A DNA stretch of 64,000 nt from Bradyrhizobium yuanmingense (lineage in GTDB: Bacteria; Pseudomonadota; Alphaproteobacteria; Rhizobiales; Xanthobacteraceae). The notes beneath the pieces were generated by a model. It did not search any database, was not told where the DNA came from, and saw nothing but the letters and a program-made list of their open reading frames with translations. The translations under genes and the position numbers were made by a program. Where the stretch lies: NCBI RefSeq assembly GCF_029167105.1, contig NZ_JARFML010000006.1:1-64000 (forward strand), read 5' to 3'. This document shows positions 60,901 to 64,000 of the stretch, in pieces (the stretch's first letter is position 1; each line of letters opens with the position of its first letter).

Positions 60901-63900
60901 CTCAAAACGGCGCTGTCCTCGACGCTGCCCGACTACATGGTCCCGGCGCGGATCGTGGTGCTGGAGCGTCTGCCGCTGACGCCGAACGGCAAGATCGACC
61001 GCAAGGCATTGCCGGCGCCGGATCAGCTCGCGGCGCCCGCCCAGCATGTGGCGCCGCGCACGCCGGCCGAAGCCGCATTGGCCGCGATCTGGGCCGATCT
61101 GCTGCGCCAGCCCAATATCGGCGTCACCGACAATTTCTTCGAGCTCGGTGGCGATTCCATCATCTCCCTGCAGATGGTGAGCCGCGCGCGGCGCGAAGGC
61201 GTGCTCATCGAGCCGCGCGATGTGTTCCGGCATCAGACCATCGAGGCGCTGATTGCGTCGTCCCGAGATGTCGAGCCCGATAAGGAAGACCCCGCATCGG
61301 AGCGCGGCTCGCTGGCGGGACTCTCCAGTGAGCAGCTCGGACGGCTCGGTCTGGACTGGAGCCGCGTCGAGGACGTCTATCCGCTGTCGCCGATGCAGCA
61401 GGGCATGCTGTTTCACAGCCTGCGCGATGCCGGCAGCGGCGTTTATGTCAACCAGGTCAGTGTCGAGATCCAGGGCCTCGACCCGGAACGGCTCGGCACA
61501 GCGTGGCGCGAGGTGAGCGCGCGTCATCAGATGCTGCGGACCGGCTTCCTCTGGCGTGAGCTCTCCGGCTCCCCGCTGCAAGCCGTCTATCGCGACGCCA
61601 CCGTGCCGTTCGCACAGGAGGACTGGCGAGGGCAGGCGATCAGTGATGAAAGAATTGCGGCGGCCCTTGCCGATGAGCGCGCCGCCGAGTTCGATCTCCA
61701 GAGGCCGCCGCTCCAGCGGGTGCGGCTGTTGCGCTTCCAGAACGACCTGTATCGGCTGATCTGGACCTATCATCACATCCTGATGGACGGCTGGAGCTCG
61801 GCAAGGTTCGTCGGAGAAGTCCTGGAGTGCTATTACGTCGGTGCTGCCGCCGCGAATGCGACGCGCTACCGCGACTATATCGCCTGGCTGCAGGCGCAGG
61901 ACGCCAAAGCTGCCGAAGCTTTCTGGCGCGAACAACTCAGGAGCTTCGATCAGCCGACGCAGCTCGCCGATGCCTTCGGCGCGCGCCGCCACCAGGCGCC
62001 CGGCCACGAACGCTGTTACACGCGTCTCGGAGAGGCCGCGACCGCCGAGCTGAAGGCGTTCGCGCGGCGCGAACGGATCACGCTGAACACCGTCGTCCAG
62101 GGCGTGTGGGCGCTGCTGCTGCAACGCTATTCGGGCCAGAACACCGTGACGTTCGGCGTAACCGTGGCCGGTCGTCCGGCCGGTCTCGACGGATCACAGC
62201 AGATGCTCGGGCTCTTCATCAATACGCTGCCCGTGATCGAAACGCTTCCGCCCGAAAGCCCGATCGGAGAATGGCTCCGCGCGCTGCAGGACCGCAATTC
62301 GGCGATCCGGGACTACGAGCATACGCCGCTCTATGACATCCAGGGCTGGGCCGGCCGCGCCGGTCAGACCATGTTCGACAGCATCATCGTCTTCGAGAAC
62401 TATCCGATCGAACGCAGCATGCACCGCGGCGCAGGCGCATTGCGGTTCAGCGGCCTCAAGAATGTCGACGTGACGAACTATCCGATGGACCTCTCGGTGC
62501 TGGTCGAAGACACGCTCCAGGTCGAATACACCTATATGCCCAGCCATTTTACGGCGGCGCAGGCGGCGCAGATCAAGGCGCAGTTCGAGCACTTGCTGGC
62601 GGCGTTGACGCGGGACGCCACGGTTCCGCTCGGCAGCATCGATCCCGTGACGGAGCTCGACGCCGTCCTTGCGGATCGTTGCAATCGGCACGCGACGTCG
62701 AGCGCGCCGCTGCCGCTGGTGCATGAGACGATCAGCAGCCATGCGCGGCGTCATCCGGAGCGGACGGCGCTGACCATCGGCAGCTCGGTGCTCTCGTTCG
62801 GAGACCTCGAGCGCAGGGCCAACCGCCTGGCCCACCACCTGATCGCCCGCGGGCTCAAACCCGAGCAGCGCGTGGGCGTGGTGGTCGAGCGAACCGCAGT
62901 CACGATGATCGCGCTGCTGGCCGTGCTCAAAGCGGGCGGAGCCTACCTCCCACTCGATCCCGAGTTGCCGTCGGAACGCCGCGCATTCGTCATGCGCGAT
63001 GCCGCGATCGCGTTTCTATTGACCGGACGGCTCGAGATCGATGGCATCCCGGATGGTGTCCAGATAATCTCGCTGTCCACGTTCGACTTCGACGAGGGAG
63101 CCGACCATTCGCCGCAACGTGAACTGCATCCCGAAAACCTAGCCTACCTGATCTACACTTCGGGCTCGACCGGGACGCCAAAGGGCGTGGCTGTCGGCCA
63201 CGGTCCGCTGGCGATGCACTGTCACGTCACGGGCAGCCTCTACGAGATCGACGAAAGCTCCTGCGAGCTGCATTTCCTATCGCTGGCCTTCGACGGCGCC
63301 CATGAGCGCTGGCTCACAGTTCTGTCGCATGGTGCACGGCTGTTGATGCGTGACGCCGAATTGTGGACGCCGGAACAGACGGTCGAGAACCTGCACGCCC
63401 ATCGCGTCAGCCATATCGGATTGCCGCCGGCCTACCTCCAGCAGGTCGCCGATTGCGTCGCGCAGAGCGGCAATCCGCCGCCGGTCAAGCTCTACTCGTT
63501 CGGCGGCGAGGCGATGCCGAAGGCGGGCTTCGACAAGGTCAGGCGCGTTCTCAAGCCACGTATTCTGATCAATGGTTATGGTCCGACCGAAACCGTCGTC
63601 ACGCCGCTGGTCTGGAAGGTCGATGGCGCGTCCGAATGCGACACGCCCTACGCGCCGATCGGCCTGCCGGTCGGAGACCGTCGCGCCTACATTCTGGATG
63701 GCGCACTCGACATAATTCCCGCCGGTGTCGCCGGCGAGCTCTATCTCGGCGGCTTCGGCCTGGCGCGCGGCTATCACGGCAAGGCCGGCATGACCGCCGA
63801 GCGCTTCGTTCCTGACCCATTCTCGTCGACCCCGGGAGCGCGGCTGTATCGCACTGGCGATCTGGCGCGGTGGCGCGAGGACGGCACCGTCGAATATCTC

Positions 63901-64000
63901 GGCCGCAGCGATGACCAGGTCAAGGTCAACGGCTTCCGCATCGAGCTCGGGGAGATCCAGACCTCACTGCTTCGTCACGAGGCGATTGCGCAGGCGGCGG
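48940..64000 (+). CDS. NRPS 3: C-A-T-E-C-A-T-E-C-A(Gly)-T-C-A..., partial at the window end
   Basis: The frame from the ATG at 48940, which overlaps the NRPS2 stop, stays open to the window end: about 5020 codons, no stop. After a short linker come C (HHIVADGWS near 183), A1 (TSGSTG near 662), T (LGGDS near 1049), E ([10 protein letters not shown] near 1233), C ([10 protein letters not shown] near 1708), A2 (near 2183), T (near 2566), E (near 2749), C (near 3222), A3 (near 3690), T ([10 protein letters not shown] near 4069), C ([10 protein letters not shown] near 4278) and A4 (near 4740, cut by the edge). Pockets by eye: A1 and A4 both D-G-E-G-S-G-G-V-T (basic-type context FDGAHER), A2 D-V-W-H-F-G-R-I-N (Ser-like), A3 D-I-L-Q-L-G-L-V-W (Gly). 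The fifth and sixth residues should be D. Further modules and release lie beyond the window. Confidence 0.94.
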   Translation, partial: MSDTATTQKQQLRDISRRLMRLDSGKQHAFLSQLAAKGVNLAMLPIVRQERKRAPLSFAQARLWFLWRMDPSSAAYNISATVRVRGQLQPRALQQAFDMLVARHSALRTVFRQEGEQAEQVIQLPQPAALRHLALDGDDRERQARELARQEASLPFDLEAGPLMRAALLTLDERDHSLVVSLHHIVADGWSMGVLVDEFWKLYAAFARGEAPALPEPEIDYADYAEWQRLWMSAVDGERQVGYWTRRLADPAVLQLPLDRPRPAVPDLAGSALRIPLDPALADGLRALARRHRTTLFAVLLASFKLLLYRYTGQSDINIGVPVANRHRDEARGVIGLFVNTQVLRTQIDGRAAIADFIAVVHAATVEAQENQDLPFERLLEILQPTRSLSQNPLFQVLYNHQRRRASASLPDRTGLQIETIDTEVDTVKFDLALDTEEGLSGEIRAVFTYATALFEAATIERLAAHWTTILKAMVADDARGIADVALLSEQELGQLRQWNRADDETASSSFTPVHRTVARLAAETPDAPALVFGDDEISYAELNRRANRLARRLIRLGFGRDDLVGVSARRSPDLVAALLAILKTGAAYLPLDPEHPARRQVGILRNAGARVVLVDADGSALTAPPAGVEVVPLGAVDFVGESESDPEIAVVPTSLAYVIYTSGSTGIPKGVAVEHGPFAMHCEVTAGLYDMDRHSRELHFLSFTFDGAHERLWTALTCGAALVMRDADLWSAEQTIEVLRRQRVTNAGFPPAYLQQLADFAMWRGDPPPVELYSFGGEAMPKAGFDKVKRALKPRTLINGYGPTETVVTPLVWKVDASEEIDGNYAPIGRPVGRRSAYILDNDLNIVPVGVTGELFIGGEGLARGYWQRAELTAERFVPDPFGAPGARLYRTGDLARWRADGVIEYVGRSDHQVKIRGFRIELGEIEAWLMRQASVRSAVVVAREAGVSRQLVGYVAGDGPFDEAAMRAALSDELPDYMVPARIVRLDRLPLTAHGKVDRDALPAPEMPAATTAHVAPRSAVETVLAAIWAELLGQPAIGATDNFFELGGDSIISLQLVGRARQAGLLIEPRDVFRHQTLQDLARVARSEDKAEIVAAEVDLDGREHLLLPIQLRFLGEDAGDRHHWNQAVLLMPKSRLDWKLVELTLAALVAHHEALRLRFEEIDGGWRATYGATPPTSELLWTRGDLQDAAAVTKVASQAQASLSLAGPLLRVVGMDLADGSQRLLVVVHHLVIDGVSWRVLLEDFATAYDQLRQGAASVALARSDSYASWGARLQAYAATDELAAEFDYWLERGSHAAFPCDDDHGGVDRVADGEEVLLAFDAGLTTRLLKEATTAYRTQVNDLLLAALARAVSRWSGTEDVVVELEGHGREDVFAGADVSRTIGWFTTAFPVRLPGGSGDDASLIKSVKEELRAVPNRGLGYGVLRHLGTEAQRSALAARPEPRIVFNYLGQFDSSMGESAPFRLSPESSGPMRSESAPLGRWVSINGQVGEGQLRLSFSYGRRRYRRATIERLAEHYAASLRELVAHCTGGARGITPSDFALSKLKQADLDALVATIDCREIEDIYPLSPMQQGMLFHALRDGESGNYVNQIGLEIRGLEAGRLRAAWHEISSRHAVLRTGFAWRELSGAAQQVVYRSAPLPFDEEDWRSRAAAMEEEELRVALAGIAQAERTRAFDLSQAPLQRVRLIRLDEARHWLIWTHHHILLDGWSAARLMAEILQHERGARLPAVKGRYRDYIAWLQRQDREVSASFWRSALAELDEPSFLADTVGRPAARGASGHGSLDQLLTADLTASLQAFARRERVTLNTLVQGAWAQLLRRHTGQRAVCFGSTVSGRPAEVSGAEEMVGLFINTLPVVDQASPQTEIGAWLRDLQARNTDLRDHGWMPLYEIQRLAGRSGRALFDNILVFENYPIDQALRGESESGRRFGRVEQVSITNYALTVAVFAKPDGINLGFRYDRSRFDDDHIRYLQASLSQLLARIVADASRPLGALDSLDADEEQRLLGWGGSAERAPKFGDSIVAQIEARAAASPSSIALIFGERQIGYGELNARANRLASRLRGHGIGRDRLVGLALERSVELIVGVLAVLKAGGAYLPLDPDYPSDRLLHMLRDSETALVLTQERLLPHLASVIADADAEAWTIDGEGEARIEAPAGNPDPALHPDSLAYVMYTSGSTGLPKGVACSHRALAARLGWMQAEYRLDPAETLLHKTPFSFDVSVWEILWPLATGARLVIAAPGAHREPRLLVDAVIAHDVTTLHFVPQMLEHFVTEPGAARCTSLRRLFAGGEALSLDLMTRVCAAFPNVRFDNRYGPTEALINATYWTCRDEDGTRVPIGRPIPGVTIRILDADLNMVPAGVTGELFIGGAGLARGYWRREKLTAERFIPDPFGEQGERLYRSGDLARWRADGAIDYVGRADHQIKIRGFRIELGEIETRLLEQPGVRSAVVVARDVGTGRQLVGYVSGSGEWTEAALRAALSAVLPDYMVPPRIAVLERLPLMPSGKVDRQALPAPDMAHGHADHQAPRTPTEIAFAKIWAELLGRSAVGLTDNFFELGGDSIISLQMVSRARRVGYLIEPRDVFQHQTLEALARGARTEQRTGTLAHQGQVTGSHPLLPIQSRFFADDMENRDHWNQAVLLQPRERLDWDVMRRALAAVVDHHDALRLRFAQRQGSWHAEHGSAPAADALLWVRQAIDRVAVTALASSAQASLSISGGELLRAVGIDVADGSQRFLIVIHHLVVDGVSWRILLEDIAAAYARLGNGDATVVLPPKSHAYALWGQRLRTYATSPELAAELPYWASRGAHADIPCDDDHADLDRMADADEILLSFEEQWTQRLLAEAPSAYRTQINDLLLAGLARAVWQWSGQDDILVELEGHGREHLSGDLDLSRTVGWFTTAFPVRLAGGSEDPSSLVKTVKEELRGIPGRGLGYGVLRYLGSEEQRLALSHAGEPKIAFNYLGQIDGGDEAVLFKMAAESAGPSRDASSPLRRWLSVNGTVRDGRLFLSFGFGRKRYRRETVERLAALYEAALRELVDHCTGGACGLTPSDVALSGLGQTELDRLALDWREIEDIYPLSPMQQGMLFHAMHDGESGLYVNQVAAEIRGLEAGKLRRAWQAASDRHAVLRTGFVWRDLSGAPQQVVYRRAEVPFVEDDWRARSATWDQAQLDAALAAVSRQEQAAGFDLSRPPLQRVRLIRLGDDRHWLIWTHHHILLDGWSSARLIAEVMQHNGEGRLPALHHRYRDYIAWLKARDSDASAAFWRNATAELDEPSFLAGSLAEPTGAQSSGHGTLALELDSILTGRLQEFAARERITMNTLVQAAWAQLLRQHTGQGTVCFGVTVSGRPPELAGAEEMVGLFINTLPVIDGVSPQQAVGAWLRELQDRNLALREFGATPLYEIQRLAGRPGRPLFDSILVFENYPVDRALIGQNRQIQVGETRIVETSNYPLFASIGVDERLRLVFNYHRKYFDEAQIARLQRAFVRLIEALSMDADRPVGMIAARDPADDVLLARANDTRRDEPRAGIIAQFEAQVRKSPQAIALVFGEAELSYAALNARANRLARRLRDHGVGTEIVVGLVLDRGVGMLVALLAVLKAGGAYLPLDPDYPPERLAHMLRDSGAALVLTQERLCDQFAAILAETGAEAWLVDGQDGEGGDAGNLDVVVHGESLAYVIYTSGSTGLPKGVMVRHDAVINFLATMAEQPGMSAGDRVLGLTSLSFDIAVLELWLPLTIGACVVLVDRAAAHDPAKLKAIVQRHGVSLIQATPSTWRMLLDHDGPALPASCRVLCGGEALPPDLARRLVAQAGEVWNLYGPTETTVWSARHRLDARDDRPRLGRPIGNTTLYVLDGDLNLAPVGVAGELYIGGSGLARGYWRRGGLTAERFIPDPFGPPGARLYRTGDVARWRSDGVLDYVGRADFQVKIRGFRIELGEIEARLQAQPGVRAAVVVAREAGAGRQLVGYVSGEALDGAALKTALSSTLPDYMVPARIVVLERLPLTPNGKIDRKALPAPDQLAAPAQHVAPRTPAEAALAAIWADLLRQPNIGVTDNFFELGGDSIISLQMVSRARREGVLIEPRDVFRHQTIEALIASSRDVEPDKEDPASERGSLAGLSSEQLGRLGLDWSRVEDVYPLSPMQQGMLFHSLRDAGSGVYVNQVSVEIQGLDPERLGTAWREVSARHQMLRTGFLWRELSGSPLQAVYRDATVPFAQEDWRGQAISDERIAAALADERAAEFDLQRPPLQRVRLLRFQNDLYRLIWTYHHILMDGWSSARFVGEVLECYYVGAAAANATRYRDYIAWLQAQDAKAAEAFWREQLRSFDQPTQLADAFGARRHQAPGHERCYTRLGEAATAELKAFARRERITLNTVVQGVWALLLQRYSGQNTVTFGVTVAGRPAGLDGSQQMLGLFINTLPVIETLPPESPIGEWLRALQDRNSAIRDYEHTPLYDIQGWAGRAGQTMFDSIIVFENYPIERSMHRGAGALRFSGLKNVDVTNYPMDLSVLVEDTLQVEYTYMPSHFTAAQAAQIKAQFEHLLAALTRDATVPLGSIDPVTELDAVLADRCNRHATSSAPLPLVHETISSHARRHPERTALTIGSSVLSFGDLERRANRLAHHLIARGLKPEQRVGVVVERTAVTMIALLAVLKAGGAYLPLDPELPSERRAFVMRDAAIAFLLTGRLEIDGIPDGVQIISLSTFDFDEGADHSPQRELHPENLAYLIYTSGSTGTPKGVAVGHGPLAMHCHVTGSLYEIDESSCELHFLSLAFDGAHERWLTVLSHGARLLMRDAELWTPEQTVENLHAHRVSHIGLPPAYLQQVADCVAQSGNPPPVKLYSFGGEAMPKAGFDKVRRVLKPRILINGYGPTETVVTPLVWKVDGASECDTPYAPIGLPVGDRRAYILDGALDIIPAGVAGELYLGGFGLARGYHGKAGMTAERFVPDPFSSTPGARLYRTGDLARWREDGTVEYLGRSDDQVKVNGFRIELGEIQTSLLRHEAIAQAA
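59561..61158 (+). repeat. Duplicated Gly A-domain block, copy 2 (in NRPS3)
   Basis: Second copy of the block at 47155-48752. It forms A3 of NRPS3 and ends inside the carrier-domain motif; beyond it the carrier reads [12 protein letters not shown] as in the other NRPS3 carriers rather than [12 protein letters not shown] as in NRPS2. This places the right recombination edge at the phosphopantetheine site. The left edge lies just after the C domain, so a complete specificity unit was exchanged. Confidence 0.93.

Noticed and set aside
60010..62124. A 704-codon minus-strand open frame inside NRPS3, partly repeated at 47604-49076
   Set aside because: Its recurrence simply reflects the duplicated Gly A domain on the plus strand; no independent coding evidence.

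Overview
The window looks like a chromosomal segment of a high-GC alphaproteobacterium, most probably Bradyrhizobium or a close relative. Signs are the abundance of branched-chain-amino-acid-type (Liv/HAAT) ABC transporters, a fused LivM-LivG protein, IS5- and IS701-type remnants, a bifunctional aryl-CoA hydroxylase/old-yellow-enzyme protein, and an intergenic element recalled from Bradyrhizobium genomes. The taxon is an inference from gene content only.

Region 1 (1-8.75 kb) is a patchwork. It holds the first 37 codons of an IS701-like transposase, an SGNH/GDSL-type exported protein whose nucleophile reads Thr instead of Ser, a frameshifted GFA-family gene, a complete HAAT uptake operon (substrate-binding protein, two permeases, two ATPases; 2.3-6.9 kb), an intact GFA-family gene, and a small secreted protein between two IS5-type transposase tails.

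Region 2 (8.75-26.3 kb) is a catabolic island for a CoA-activated acid. A leftward HAAT transporter (8754-13465) faces a rightward series: an Asp/Glu-racemase-like protein, Ohr/OsmC, a thiolase-like protein, a DUF35-SDR fusion, a cyclase-family hydrolase, a second binding protein paralogous to the transporter's own, and an acyl-CoA ligase. A MarR regulator on the other strand is followed by the aryl-CoA monooxygenase/reductase fusion, an acyl-CoA dehydrogenase and a RidA-like protein. The hydroxylase fusion, dehydrogenase and RidA-like protein resemble 2-aminobenzoyl-CoA or salicylyl-CoA degradation. Four of the proteins lack residues their families normally use for catalysis, so the real chemistry may differ. 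A promoter with a perfect inverted repeat over its -10 lies upstream of the hydroxylase. An M20 amidohydrolase follows.

Region 3 (27.9-64 kb, running off the end) is a siderophore-type non-ribosomal peptide cluster: TonB-dependent receptor, terminator, MbtH, type II thioesterase, SyrP/TauD-type hydroxylase and three giant NRPS genes. NRPS1 is FAAL-ACP-C-A-T-E-C-A-T, NRPS2 is C-A-T-C-A-T, and NRPS3 is C-A-T-E-C-A-T-E-C-A-T-C-A..., open for about 5020 codons to the window edge. Pocket residues read by eye give Asp (clear) for the first amino acid, an unrecognised pocket second, Phe-like third, Gly (clear) fourth, a basic-type pocket fifth, Ser-like sixth, Gly (clear) seventh and the same basic-type pocket eighth. 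The simplest model is an acylated peptide starting with beta-hydroxy-D-Asp, an amphiphilic siderophore. The two Gly A domains are about 98% identical over 1.6 kb, a recent A-domain duplication or gene conversion. No hydroxyornithine-forming enzyme and no terminal thioesterase is inside the window. No tRNA, rRNA or CRISPR array was seen.
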